From contig CAIIXF020000012.1 in assembly GCA_903813345.2 (NCBI GenBank), forward strand, positions 25,682,184 through 25,742,183: DNA of 60,000 nucleotides. Reading direction: 5' to 3'. Within the stretch, counting starts at the first letter, position 1, and each line of letters begins with the position of its first letter. The notes beneath the pieces were generated by a model. That model ran no database searches, had not been told where the DNA came from, and saw only the letters and a program-made list of their open reading frames with translations. Source of the stretch: Owenia fusiformis (taxonomy: Eukaryota; Annelida; Polychaeta; Sabellida; Oweniidae). A program made the position numbers and the translations under genes. Positions 11,380 to 37,440 of the stretch are shown here, in pieces.

Positions 11380-11949
11380 TAACAAAGATGGCGGCTGTCG
11401 CGTGACGTCAGCTAGAATAAATTCCGGCTACCAGGCAGAGATTTCAGTCTTAGTGAAGGTTCATACCTTCAGCAAACAATTTTAAAATTATAAAGAATTC
11501 AATTTACATTGATGATTTTTGACAATTTTTCACATTTTTCGCCCGAATGGTGTCAGAATTAGTTGAAAATTCGGAAACTACGTTCATGATGACCGTGTTT
11601 TACCCTCATCGTGACGTCACTCGACTGGTTCAGAACTTTTTGTAAATCAAAGTTTTTACATTCTTAGTTCTTTTTAGCTGTAAATAATACATTTCGGAAC
11701 TTAAATGTGCTCCTCGTGGTAAGTGCAGATATCAAGGAGTCGTTACATATCAAATCTAGGAATTATAATACTTGATTGACGGAGATATCGATACATCAAA
11801 TGTACTTCCGCCATATTGAACTTTGAAATAATTTCTTCCCTACTGCTGTGTCCCTAATCATCATTTATGATGGGTCAGAAGTCAAGAATGGACAACACGC
11901 GTGAAATCAACAATTGTCTTTGAAGTCAGATAATTGGATTGCTTTCAAG
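11380..11949 (+). promoter_or_regulatory. TAOK: Probable promoter and untranslated exon 1 of the TAO kinase gene
   Basis: AAAGATGGCGGC at 11384-11395 fits a YY1 site. Full palindromic CRE sites TGACGTCA lie at 11403-11410 and 11612-11619. A strong donor, TTTCAAG|GTAAGG, occurs at 11949/11950, and a matching acceptor CATTGTAG|GATTCG at 12143/12144 lies 78 bases before the start codon. This suggests a non-coding first exon ending at 11949, spliced to the exon that holds the start. The transcription start itself is not visible. No TATA box is evident, as is usual for broadly expressed genes. Confidence 0.55.
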
Positions 11950-12143
11950 GTAAGGGTTTTGTCTTTACGACTTTAGTTTCACGGATACTGGATTTTCATC
12001 AATAAGAAAGCTCTAATTTCGATATGCAGCATGGGTTAGTTCAGGATAAAAACCTCTCTGAAATGATGAAATCCTTTGTAAAATAAGAACTTTATTGTTT
12101 CATTTTTAGCGATAAATTGTTCAATGAATAGTTTTCATTGTAG

Positions 12144-12221
12144 GATTCGTCAAATCATATTTGATGGTAACACGAAGCAGTGGAGATTATTCTAGAGGGA
12201 GGGGGCCACGACGGCTAGGAT
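12144..12221 (+). other. TAOK: 5' untranslated part of first coding exon
   Basis: These 78 bases lie between the acceptor TTTTCATTGTAG and the start codon at 12222. The start context is AGGATATGC, not a strong Kozak match. The ATG was chosen because the translated [15 protein letters not shown] aligns from its first residue with the amino terminus known for TAO kinases. Confidence 0.6.
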
Positions 12222-26172
<13,951 letters not shown>

Positions 26173-26404
26173 TTTCTCACAAATGCAGGTTCGTCACTCC
26201 ATATAAGGGAGTAAGGTAGTCACCAATGCAAATATTTCATGTTTTTACGCTTGTCTAATCTCACATGGGTTCTTCGTATCAAAATGTTCATTATGTACAG
26301 AGTTCAGAATGACACATATTATGGGAAGTTATGATATTGTTTTCTGTAGCATATACACTATATACTGTTATAGGGAAAAACATTGAAATTCCAAAAGATT
26401 TGCA

Positions 26405-26560
26405 TTGGGTGCTTCATAAGCCATATTAGGTGTCATGAATCCAGCATATTGCATTTGTGGTGTGTCATGTATCCTGAACATCATATCTGTGGTGTGTCAT
26501 GAATTTTGAACACCATATTTGTGGTTTGTCACAAATCCTAAAAACCATATATTGTCCAAG
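26405..26560. repeat. Degenerate ~45-bp tandem repeat in the 3' flank
   Basis: Three to four units of the form CATATTTGTGGTGTGTCATG and AATCCTGAACAC follow one another with many substitutions. Confidence 0.55.
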
Positions 26561-27339
26561 TAAAATATATTCATCAAAGTCCAGGCAAGTTAAACAGTGA
26601 TATAATCCCCTTTCTCAACATGCTTACCTGTGAATAAGATGGTGCGAATGTCAGCAAAATGGTGGAGTACAGAAAATTAAAAATGGCTCATGATACAGAA
26701 CCAGTGAAAATACACTTAATGAATTCATGTATATTGGGTAATATTCAGTATATCTGTATTTATACGGTACATGACATTAAATTACAACTGTTTAAGATTC
26801 GTTGAAGTTAAAAAGGTCAAATAAGGGTCTACTATGGGTCCCTGAATTTCTTTATACCTTTTCTCAGTAGACCCCTTCAATTAGCCCCTTAAAATCTCTG
26901 GAGGGGGCCTCTAAATTATTTCAATTAATCCAGAATTGAATCAAGAAGCAACAAATTCAAATAAAAAAAAACTATTAACACAATTTCTTTTTTATCAGGC
27001 ATCATCTACACATATATGAATGGAATCTAATTAAATACCCAACATGGCTTCATTTATGAAACATCACAAAATTAAATTATAAAGTGACCGTTATCTACAT
27101 CCACACCAAGTGTATAGGGTGAAGTGAACCAGAGACCTAATATTTTGGGGCCCAATCTCTCGATAGTCCTCTTAAAACATTATATCATCGTTGTAAAAAA
27201 GTATTTGATATACCTCGACCTATAAGTATAACCTGTGAATACTGATGCCTCGCAGCTTGTGTAAAAGAGAGAAATTAGAGAGAAATAGGGGGAAATCATC
27301 TGGGAATGATGCAGTACTAGTACTTACAATAGTAAACTG

Positions 27340-27540
27340 TCCAGGACCATAGCCATCTTTTGCCATTGGGGTTCACTTTTGAAAAAATTAAAGGAGGGTT
27401 CACATTTGACAACTTCGGCCTAAAACCACTTGACAAATGCTCAGAATGGTGAAAAACTTCATGATTTTGAAAGAATTTTTGGCTCGGGGAAGTTAGCTTG
27501 AACTAGCTATGGCCTGTTGTCAAAAGCAAGTGAAAAAGTG
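27340..27540. repeat. Relic of the CAGGCCCGTAGCCAGG MITE family
   Basis: The start CAGGACCATAGCCATC and end AGCTATGGCCTG are mutated versions of the inverted ends of 2900-3103. The interior GGTTCACATTTGACAAC and GGCCTAAAACCACTTGA also match. Confidence 0.6.
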
Positions 27541-28134
27541 TGATACTTTGTTCAATTTTTTGAGAAATCATGACCAGAAGACCCCTTATACACATGAAGA
27601 CCCCTTATACACAGGTACTATCTTAATGCTGGACTTCTCGATATCACCTGTAAAAAGTGTATTAAAACTGTAAATGTTGATTTTAAATTGATTATTTTAA
27701 AATTGTAAGACGTTTATACGTCGATAGCAGGCTCATTGTAGGCCTATAGATGTCACTTTGTTATTATTACCATATATGGTTATGATGTTTTGTAGCAGAA
27801 TTTTATACGTTGCGAGTATGATTTTTATATTCTGTACATGTATATTTAGGTCTTTAGAGCTGTTCAATGACAAAATACTTAATTTATATTGAATTTTAAT
27901 TGTTAGGAAATATTTATGGGTAACAAAATCACAATCAATCTAGAATACACCAAGGACTTCTGCTGAATTCACACTATGGGCTTTTTTCCCCTGGGCTATT
28001 TCAACCTTTGTTTTTTTACTAAAATTCTTGCCTTCTACCATTTTTTATTTATTTAAAATTTAATATCAATTGTTTTCTCCAAAGAGAAGGTTTTGATCCA
28101 TGATGGCTGACTGAGGACACTTGAATTATCAGCC

Positions 28135-28582
28135 ATGGTGGAAGTAACTCAATGGTTGAACAAGCCTCATGATTGAACTAGCCCCATGGTTGAACTAGCA
28201 CCATGGTTGAACTAGCCCCATTGTTCATGGTTGAACTAGCACCATGGTTGAGCTTGCCCCATGGTTGAACTAGCACCATGGTTGAACTAACCCTGTGGTT
28301 GAACAAGCACCATGGTTGAACTAGCCCCATTGTTCATGGTTGAACTAGCACCATGGTTGAGCTTGCCCCATGGTTGAACTAGCACCATGGTTGAACTAAC
28401 CCTGTGGTTGAACAAGCACCATGGTTGAACTAGCCCCATTGTTCATGGTTGAACTAGCACCATGGTTGAGCTTGCCCAATGGTTGAGCTAGCACCATGGT
28501 TGAACTAGCCCTATGGTTGAACTAGCACCATGGTTGAACTAGCACCATGGTTGAGCTAGTCCCATGGTTGAACTAGCCAAGG
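28135..28582. repeat. 17-bp minisatellite with 109-bp higher-order period
   Basis: The basic unit is CATGGTTGAACTAGCAC and close variants (GAGCTTGCC, CTAACCCTG). The marker CATTGTTCATGG recurs at 28219, 28328 and 28437, exactly 109 bp apart, so blocks of about six units were copied together after they had diverged. No protein is evident. Confidence 0.9.
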
Positions 28583-29084
28583 AGGAAGTGATCCCATGTA
28601 TCCTAGTTAGACAGAAATTCCTAATGACATATCAGCATTCAGTACATCTTATTTCAATATTTGGTCTTATCTTTAATGTCAGAAACCATTCACAATATTG
28701 GTGATAACTTCATCAAAATATACCCATATATGGACATTTAAGGAAGAGAATATTTGTAACTGAATAGATATTTGGAAAGAATTTACACTTTAGAGGCCAT
28801 CCATGTGTCAAATCAGTATTGAGAAGAGCCTATTAAAAGCGGGTTGAAATGAGATGATATTAATATATGCAATAGCGTTGTGACTTACTCTAGAACATTT
28901 GGTCTACTTATAAGACAATTCACTTGCTTCTCCTTTTAAATTAAACAAATTGTGGAAATCTACAGGTTGTCCGTACCAAGTCTATGTAAAGTTTAAAGAG
29001 ATTATGGACACCCTGTATATCTGAAAACTATTTGCAACCGTCGATGGAATATCTTGTTGGACATTAATCAATTGTAGTTGAACA

Positions 29085-29757
29085 TTGTATTATGTACAAC
29101 AGTGCAGGTATATTGTATCATGTACCGCAGTACTGTAACATTGTATCATGTACCGCAGTACAGTAACATTGTACTATGTACCACAGTACGGGAACATTGT
29201 ATCATGTACCACAGTACGGGAACATTGTATCATGTACCACAGTAAGGGAACATTGTATCATGTACCACAGTACGGGAACATTGTATCATGTTCAACAGTG
29301 CAGGAACATTATACTATGTACCACAGTACGGGAACATTGTATCATGTACCACAGTACGGGAACATTGTACCATGTACAACAGTATAGGAACATTGTACTA
29401 TGTACCACAGTACAGGTACATTGTATCATGTACCACAGTACGGGAACATTGTATCATGTACCACAGTACGGGAACATTGTACCATGTTCCACAGTACAGG
29501 AACATTATACTATGTACCACAGTATGGGAACATTGTATCATGTACCACAGTACAGGAACATTGTACTATGTACCACAGTATGGGAACATTGTATCATGTA
29601 CCGTTGTACAGTAACATTGTACTATGTACCAAAGTATGGGAACATTGTATCATGTACAACAGTATGGGAACATTGTATCATGTTCAACAGTGCAGGAACA
29701 TTGTACCATGTTCCACAGTACAGGAACATTGTACCATGTACAACAGTATAGGAACTG
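29085..29757. repeat. 28-bp minisatellite, about 24 units
   Basis: The unit CCACAGTACGGGAACATTG followed by TATCATGTA repeats with point changes across about 670 bp. Because 28 is not a multiple of three, each reading frame cycles through all phases every 84 bases. The plus strand is free of stops for up to 191 codons. This openness follows from the unit sequence and is not evidence of a protein. No homologous domain, signal peptide or splice context supports translation. Confidence 0.92.
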
Positions 29758-30045
29758 CAAAGCCAGATTAAAAGTATTTACAGGTTCTTATATGGAGTGT
29801 TACCCTGGTCTGTAGAGTGGACTAGGTCTTAGTGTCCTTGAGCAATGGATGAATAAGTACTTTCTTAGTGTCAACACTTTTGTAAACTTTCTCAGTTGCA
29901 CACATGGATATGTTTGCTATAGCTTCACTAAAATACAACAGTCGTACTGTTACTTGGGTCAGGTTGACGCTATTTGTCTTATTAAAAGTCTACGCTTTTT
30001 GTTTTTGTGACAAAATATCACTTCCATGACAACTATAATATTCAG

Positions 30046-30345
30046 GGGTTGAAAGTTTATTCAAAGGATTAAAAACTGTTCAACAAGTTGAAAACTTTAT
30101 TCAAACGATTGCAAACTATTGAAGGGGTTGAAGGATTGAAAACTGTTCAATGAGTTGAAAACCTGATTCAAACGATTGCAAACTATTGAACGGGTTGAAA
30201 GTTTATTCAAAGGATTGAAAACTGTTCAATGAGTTGAAAACCTGATTCAAATGATTGCAAACTATTGAACGGGTTGAAAGTTTATTCAAATGATTGCAAA
30301 CTATTGAAGGGGTTGAACACTTTCAAAGGATTGCATTTATGGAAG
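30046..30345. repeat. 78-bp tandem repeat, about four units with internal deletions
   Basis: Units contain GGGTTGAAAGTTTATTCAAA, GGATTGAAAACTGTTCAA and GATTGCAAACTATTGAA. The full unit is about 78 bp. Some copies are shortened, evidently by loss between internal GTTGAAA repeats. Confidence 0.85.
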
Positions 30346-33290
30346 TTGAAACTCAAAAGATTGCAAATTTGTTGACATAATGAAGGGTGTAAGAGTATTT
30401 TATGAATGATGAAGTACGAGACGTGTAAGGAGTAGCGCATCAAATCCCCCCTCCCCTTCCTGTCACCCTCCTATGTGTGAGGAGGATGTACAGGCAGGGG
30501 TGACAGAGGGCGGTGATCTCCCAAGCTTTAAAGCATCTGGGTGTAACACCATGTTGAATAAAAATGTAGTCTAGCTACAAGCCTCTGTTACCTCCCCCTC
30601 TCTCTACTTGACTACATACCCTGTTGTGATGGGGGGGAGTCACAAAGGCTTGAAATTAGACTACAAAACCAATGTTCACTTCCTGAATGTAAGAGCATCT
30701 CATCTCATTTTGGCCAAAACAGAATAAAGGACCCACTTTAGAAAAACTTGGGAGATCACTGGAGGGAGTTGATTTAGACTACTGTAATATATTATGTTAT
30801 GCTGCTAACCTAAGCTGTATATGCTATATACTGGTGGTCGTGCTATTACATTAAGCTGTACAAAGAAGAAAAGTTAGTCGGTTCAGAGAAATTGCATTGT
30901 AATTTGTGGGTTCGTTATAACCATTTATAGCCAATGATCCTGTATTATAATAAAATGGAACTTAAAAAACCGCATGTATTGTAGAAAGTGAATATTGATT
31001 GCATTAAAATTGAAAAGGCACACAACTTTGCTTACTAAGTGAGCAATTTTTTCATTCTAGTTATACATAGTTCATGGTTCCTTTGTTTTTCATATTCCAT
31101 GACTATTCATATGCAATGGTAATTCATATTCAGTGGTAATTCATATTCAATGGTAATTCATTATTTGTTGTTACTTGTAGTTCATTGACCACCAATATAT
31201 CACATATACGGCAGATATATGAAACAAAATACAAATCCAATCATGTTCTATTGGAAATAATAAAATGTTTATTAACCATATAATAAATTATGATTTATGT
31301 TTATTCAGTGTGTAAAAATAAGCTCTGATTTACATTTACACTCTACACTCTTCATTTCACTTAGCATAAAGCTACCACATACCACCACTGCCAGTGCAAC
31401 CATTTTTATTATATTCATGTTTGGTATGCATAAAACAGCCTCTCAAATAATATAAGAATATTTTTGTTCAAATTTGTCCTTCATTGTTTAGAAATTATTT
31501 GCAAGGGATAACCATCCAGGTATTTTTAAGAAACTGATGTAGACAGTTGTAGAATTTACCTAAATTGCCACATGCGTTGGTCAGTTTCTATCTGTCTGGC
31601 ACAAAAGTTTTGCCACCATTATCAAAGCGAGTGAAATTGAAAATTCATTACTACTGTATAATCGATATCAACCATCGCACTAAAAAACATGAATGGTTAA
31701 ATTTATTTTTCAAACTAATTACTAACTAAATATTTAGTTGTAATTTTAAAGATAAGGCGAACATTATGAAAAGAAAAGTCTTAGCAAATGCTCCTTTCAT
31801 ATCATCCACGGCCATTTTGATACGAGGTAGAACCTCACGCGTTTCCAGTTCATCCCCCGTACATTGGAATTGTAATAGGCATTCTGTTGCTAGTTCTATA
31901 AATAGTCAGTGTTTAAAGAGCATTGGCCTCATTTGGGATGACGGAATCACATCATCGTCACCAAAATTTTCAGTGGTGTTGAAAATTATTATGGCTTATT
32001 ATGTTTGGTGCAATTTGCTCACCATAGCTCTCATCCGATGATGGCTGTACTTGTAAATTGATATTCACTGGAATGTTCATAACAATTTTGATTTTTTTTA
32101 TTTGTAATTTAGTTTTATGTAAAAGATTGTGCTCAAAAATGTTTGAGCCATTTATTTGGATTTCAAGTCCAATTTCTACATTGACATTTTTCTTTGCTTT
32201 TGTTAGACATTGGCTCCATCTTTTTTATCTGGACCATTGGACGAACTGGATGGGAACCATTAGCGTTAAAGGAATTGACAAAAAAATTAAAATTACCTCC
32301 TGTTCAAGTTGCAATCATTTTTATAGATTATATTGATAGATTTATATCACTGAATATGGTATTTTATGGAATATTGCTTGTTGAGGTCCACACAACATTA
32401 CCGTTTATCATTTATTTGAGATTTAAACAGGGGTCCATTTTTTAAAGAAATAATCGTTTTAAAAAATTTCTTTTTAATGGATAATAAATAAGTACAAAAA
32501 GTATGAATTATTATATATCAAGAGCATAATGTAAAATTTCAACTGAAAAGTTAGATCAAAATGGAATCCAAGTTCACAGTGGGGGGTATAACTCATCAAA
32601 CAATGTATACTTTTTAAAGCTTATTGTTACAGCCTTATGTTTTTAATTTGCTTTTCTGAGTTAGAATTATATCATTCACCATTTATGCATTTTTGTGCAC
32701 CATACAAGGTTACAGAACTTGATTAATGAACGATTTTAGCAGGGGTCTATTCTACGAAAATTAAATATTTTCCGGGTAGTTCTTAGATGGAAAGCTAGTA
32801 CATTGTTACGATTAAATTACATCATTAATGTGTATAAATCATGAAAACAGGTTTCATCCTGATGTCTACACCCTCATTCGTATAACGCCATGTCACAAAT
32901 GGGGGGGGGCATTGACATCCACTTGGGGATCTTTACTGCTTATATGATTTCAATATTACAATAATGTTGGTATCATTATAAACAGGCACTGAATAATTGT
33001 AGACTATTATAAATACGTTGACACCAAGAAGATTTATACAATTTAAACTGTAAAATGAGAAAACATTTGGGCTCTAAAATCACAATGATTGGTATAACTA
33101 ATCAAATGTTTACTTTTTAAGCTTATTATCATATCCTAGCAATTTAAATTGGTTTAAATAGTTATAATTTAATCATATGCGGTTTCTGAATTTTTCTAAT
33201 ATCTTAAAATGGTTTAGATTTTCATTTATTGAAGATTTAATTCAAAAAGAGGAATATTTTTGTGGATAGTTCTCAGATCAATAGTACAAT
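30346..33290. other. Intergenic DNA with one small tandem repeat
   Basis: No gene is recognised. A 21-bp repeat (GGTAATTCATATTCAATG-like, about three units) lies at 31093-31160. A short open frame at 31766-32041 has no recognisable domain and is probably chance. Confidence 0.4.
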
Positions 33291-33294
33291 AACG

Positions 33295-34461
33295 TCATTT
33301 CGAAGGGCAATATAGTGAAATATTGGACCGAGAGCAAATATCTTGCTTCCACCAGCATTACGTACGACTGGTCCGAAAATTCACATTCCTTCTAGACACA
33401 AACTGCATCAGACATTAAAAAAATTAGATATTCCATATCTCTCAAAAAGAATGACTTATCAACAAGTCCTTGGTAGAGCAAATGTAAAAATGTGTCATGA
33501 AAAATCACATTAATTAGCAAATAGCATGCTGCCACTTACGTTACGAACGACTGGTCTGAAAATTGACATTTCGTCTAGATCGCAAACTGTATCAGAGATT
33601 TAAGAGAAAGTAGATATAAGCTATTTCACGACCAGAAACATCAGTCATTAAATCCCTTGTAGAGAAAACGTCGAAACATTACTGAAACGTCTCACAAATC
33701 AGTAACTAAAAGGACTAGCTAGTACCAGCGTGACGTAGGACTGGTCATAAAATTGACATAACGTTAAGTGAAATGTTAATCAGAGCTTTGTGACAAATAA
33801 GATACTCAATATCTCACGAATAGAATGACCACTCAGCAAGTCCTTAGTAGAGCAAATGCAAAAATATATACTTTAATGTCTCACAAAATAAAAACCCACA
33901 TGCTGCTACCAGCGTGATGTAACGCCAGTCCGAAAATTGACATTTCGTCTAAAGCGCCATGACAAATATGATACTCAATATCTCTCGAATAGAATGACTA
34001 ATCAACAAGTCCTTGATTGAGCAAATGCAAAAATATATACTTTAACGTCTCTCAAACTAACAACACACATGCTGCTACCAGCGTGACGTAAGACTGGTCC
34101 GAAAATTGACATTTCGTCTAGAGCGCAATGTAAATCAAAGCTTTACGACAAAACCTTCAAATTAGATACTCTATATCTCATGAATAGAATGACTAATCAA
34201 CAAGTCCATGGTAGGGCAAATGAAAAAATATATCCTTATACACCTCACTAATTAGTAAATATCCACCAGTGTTACGTACGACTGGTCCGAAAATTGACAT
34301 TTCTTCTAGAGCTCAAAATGCATCAGAGATTGGAGACAAATTAGATATAAAATATTTCACGAAGGGGAACATCAGTCATTAAATCTGCTGATGAGCATAA
34401 TTCAAAATAAATACTAAAACGTCTCACAAAATAGCAAAGGAAACAATGTGATTATGATACC
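33295..34461. repeat. Satellite block 1, ~186-bp monomers
   Basis: About six head-to-tail monomers share CAGCGTGACGTACGACTGG and TCCGAAAATTGACATTTCG. Two subtypes occur: A with GAATAGAATGACTAATCAAC and B with CACGACCAGAAACATCAG. The block stops abruptly at the poly-T of the LINE at 34462. Confidence 0.88.
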
Positions 34462-34732
34462 TTTTTTTTTTTTTATACATTATCAATTTATTTCATCATA
34501 ATCATATTTTACAAGAATGGCTTGCCAATCGCTTATAAAGCATTATAGGCTAAGCTAGAAAATACATAAATTTAATTACAAATGTAAATGCATGTAATAT
34601 GGAAGAATAGCAGCAATTTGGATAAGAAATGGGAAATAGGACAGGCTGGGGTCATGTGTCATAGTCTCAGTGAGGGAATAGTAGGCATAGTTAATACTTG
34701 CTTGGAGGGTCCCATAGAAAATTATGATTATG

Positions 34733-36709
34733 TTAAGAGTTCTCCAGTAAAAAATTGGCAACAAGAGCAAAAAGTTCATTATTTTGTGCCAGCGATAAAT
34801 CGTCACTGCCATGTTTCAGAAAATCTATAAATTGGCTTTTGTTCCTTATAGCTAAAGGCTTGTAAGTCTCTACAAGTGCAAGAAAAGTGTCCCTATTTTG
34901 TGCTTTATTTGGACAATAAAAGAATAAATGTTTTGGAGTTTCAGGCACACCACAAGCGCAGTTTGGTGTTTCGATATAAGTAAAATTATGGCCATATAGC
35001 TGAGCTTTAGTGAGCAAGTCAACTCTGAATCTATTGAGAATTATTTCTTGAATTCTTTTTAACTTTAATTTAGTAGTTGGTAAAAAGGAGGGCTTAGGGA
35101 TTTTAATTTTTTGTAAGTTATTGAAGCTGGTAATTGTTTTGCTTTCTCGAATATACTTCGGTAGCTTATTCCAGTGGGAGATAGCATTGAGGACAGAAGA
35201 GTTTCTAAATTTGGTTGAGCTTTTGGCAGGTATTTTAAAATCAGGATTTGATCGGAGTTCTCGGGGATTTTGAATCCTCAGAGGTTCAAAGATGTCTTTC
35301 ACATAGCTTGGAGTGAGATTGTTTTTAACTCTAAACATGAATTTATTTATTTGCATTGACCGCCTTGTTTCTAGATCAGGCCATGTGAGTGTATTCTTTA
35401 CCTTAATTGAACTACTACCATGTAAACATCCACTGCATATAAGAGCAGCTTGATAGAATAATTTATTTAATATGTTAAGGACACTTTGAGTAGAGGAATC
35501 GTAGAGTATTGCGCCATATTCAAAGTGTGGTTGAATGAAAGACATGAAAATTGTTTCGAGGACATTGGAATTTAGTTTCTTTTGCAGTGATCTGAGAGGA
35601 TTCAGGAGCTTGTTTACTTTGTTTCTTATGGCAATTATATGTTGTTTGTTAGACATGTGCTCATCAAAGGTATAGCCTAAATGTTTATGCGATGTTTCCC
35701 TTTTTATTAAAGCATTATTCATAAAGGAATTGTTCACTTGGCCAAGTTTAATTCTGGAATTATGAAAAATTATTTCGACACTTTTTTCAGGTTTAAAGTT
35801 GAGTTTCCATTTAATAGACCATGATTCAATTCTTTCTATTGCTTGGGTTACTTTGTTATCAATTTCTGAAGGATTTTTAGTACTAAACGGGAAGTATATA
35901 GACGTATCATCTGCATATATAAAGCAATCGGTATTCATATTATCGGGTAGGTCGTTTATATATAGTAAGAAGAGAAGGGGCCCTAGTATTGATCCTTGTG
36001 GCACTCCACTTTTGATAGCATGTGTTTGTGATAAAGATGATGAGGATCCTGAAATGTTCACTCTGACTCTTCTTTCGTAAAGATAAGATTTAAGGAGATT
36101 TAGAACTTGTCCCTGCAGACCATATGATTTTGATTTAAGTAGTAGAAGATTGTGAGGTACGAAGTCAAAGGCTGAGGCAATATCAAGAAAAAGAGCTTTA
36201 ACTCCCTTACCTTGATCAAGATTTGATTGGATAAGATGTTCAATGGCAACAAGTTGGGATTGGGTACTGTGACCCGGCAAAAATCCAGATTGAAATTTGA
36301 ATAACAGGTCATTTGAAATGAGATGTTGTTTTATTCTATTTGCAATTATTCTTTCAAAAAGCTTTGATATACAGTCCAAAAGAGTTATAGGTCTATAATT
36401 TGACAGGTCTGACTTGTTATTTTTCTTGTGGATTGGGCAAATGCTACCAATCTTCCAAGATTTTGGAAATACGCTATGCTGTAATAACATGTTAAATAAT
36501 TTAGTCAAAGGATAAGATATTGAAGAAGCGGATAAATGGAGCATTTTATTAGTAATAAGATCAGGGCCACAAGCCTTGGATGTGTCTAGACCTAGGATCA
36601 ATTTCATAACTTCGGATACATCTGTTCTAATCGAAACAAGAAGGGAATTTGTTCGCATTGGAAAGGCGGGTTTGTAATCATCGGGGATATTGTTGTCATA
36701 TTTATTCAC
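34733..36709 (-). CDS. LINE reverse transcriptase ORF (658 aa)
   Basis: Copies LINE RNA into DNA at the insertion site. Visible RT blocks: ACGPDLITNKML (46-57), NYRPITLLDCISKLFERI (104-121), FLDIASAFDFVPH (174-186, catalytic Asp176), SGVPQGSILGPLLFLLYINDL (234-254, shown in part) and the YADD box (265-268) with both catalytic aspartates. A carboxyl CxC-x7-H-x4-C motif (CACGVPETPKHLFFYC) ends the protein as in many LINE ORF2s. There are no internal stops. The first ATG is only the frame opening; the true protein would begin upstream in the endonuclease frame, which is shifted by one base near 36710. Confidence 0.9.
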   Translation of the reverse strand: MNKYDNNIPDDYKPAFPMRTNSLLVSIRTDVSEVMKLILGLDTSKACGPDLITNKMLHLSASSISYPLTKLFNMLLQHSVFPKSWKIGSICPIHKKNNKSDLSNYRPITLLDCISKLFERIIANRIKQHLISNDLLFKFQSGFLPGHSTQSQLVAIEHLIQSNLDQGKGVKALFLDIASAFDFVPHNLLLLKSKSYGLQGQVLNLLKSYLYERRVRVNISGSSSSLSQTHAIKSGVPQGSILGPLLFLLYINDLPDNMNTDCFIYADDTSIYFPFSTKNPSEIDNKVTQAIERIESWSIKWKLNFKPEKSVEIIFHNSRIKLGQVNNSFMNNALIKRETSHKHLGYTFDEHMSNKQHIIAIRNKVNKLLNPLRSLQKKLNSNVLETIFMSFIQPHFEYGAILYDSSTQSVLNILNKLFYQAALICSGCLHGSSSIKVKNTLTWPDLETRRSMQINKFMFRVKNNLTPSYVKDIFEPLRIQNPRELRSNPDFKIPAKSSTKFRNSSVLNAISHWNKLPKYIRESKTITSFNNLQKIKIPKPSFLPTTKLKLKRIQEIILNRFRVDLLTKAQLYGHNFTYIETPNCACGVPETPKHLFFYCPNKAQNRDTFLALVETYKPLAIRNKSQFIDFLKHGSDDLSLAQNNELFALVANFLLENS

Positions 36710-37440
36710 AAAAAAATTAAGAAAGCCATTTGCCGATCAGTGTTTGTATTTAAGGTTTTTCCATTTGTATCATAAAGAGCTGGAATACTACTTACAGTGT
36801 TATTTCTCCCTATTAATTTGGTTACTAATTTCCAAAAGTTTTTATCATTCTTATTTAAGGATTCAACTTTTTGTATGGCATTTTTTTCATGTTGAATTTT
36901 AGCTGAGGATATTAGATTTGAAACTTTAAGGGCCTGGTTTCTGTAGAGTTCAAAATTTAAAGGACATGGGTTTTTTTCATTACGTTTATATAACTGTCGT
37001 TTTTTATTCATTTCAACCTTTAAATGCTCATTATACCATGGTTGATCATTTGATTTTATTGTTTTAGTGTGATTTGGGATTTTCTCATGATATATACATT
37101 TGAGTTTCTCTATGAAATCAGAAGTGCATTTATCCAAATCATTTGAACTTGTCAAGATACTATCCCAGTCAGTTTGTCTAATTTCATTATTTAAATTTGC
37201 TATATTTGTTTTGTCATATTGATACAGAGTTCTTTTAAATGGAGGATTCTTTGTAAAGTTGAGATTTAACGTTGTAAAAAGGGTACCATGATCAGATCTT
37301 CCAATAGGAGCATCGATTGACCAAGAATCAATAGAGTTTGGTGAATTTGTAAAGATATGATCGATGCAAGTTTTTGAAGTGCTAGTTATACCCTTGAATT
37401 GACACATAGACAAATAGCAAAACGTATTCAACAATTGCCA
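36706..37440 (-). pseudogene. LINE endonuclease carboxyl end and linker, frameshifted
   Basis: ITSTSKTCIDHIFTN and GRSDHGTL are the conserved last blocks of the APE-type endonuclease (catalytic Ser-Asp-His). They are followed by the charged linker KNFWKLVTKLIG typical just before RT. The frame ends at 36706, where a one-base shift separates it from the RT ORF. The amino-terminal endonuclease blocks are missing. The LINE body appears to stop at about 37440. Confidence 0.75.

Larger units (their letters stand above)
26173..28130 (+). other. Kinase 3' untranslated region and flank
   Basis: No coding exon follows the stop. AATAAA occurs at 26960-26965, in an A-rich context, and again at 30557-30562; either could end the transcript but neither is compelling. 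Two repeats lie here: a short tandem repeat at about 26405-26560 and an old MITE relic at 27340-27540. Confidence 0.4.
34462..37440 (-). mobile_element. Non-LTR retrotransposon (Jockey/CR1-like LINE), 5'-truncated
   Basis: Reading on the minus strand: the carboxyl end of an endonuclease domain, a full reverse transcriptase ORF, about 270 bp of 3' UTR and a 13-base poly(A) (T run at 34462-34474). It lies inside the satellite. The 5' end is lost in the endonuclease region, where it abuts a piece of another LINE near 37440. I could not find a convincing TSD. The intact 658-codon RT frame suggests a fairly recent insertion, though a frameshift separates endonuclease from RT. Confidence 0.88.

Noticed and set aside
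29176-29751. 191-codon open frame with MYHSTGTLYHVPQYGNI repeats
   Set aside because: It is the direct result of a stop-free 28-bp minisatellite. All three frames are open, and no splice site, domain or codon bias supports a gene.
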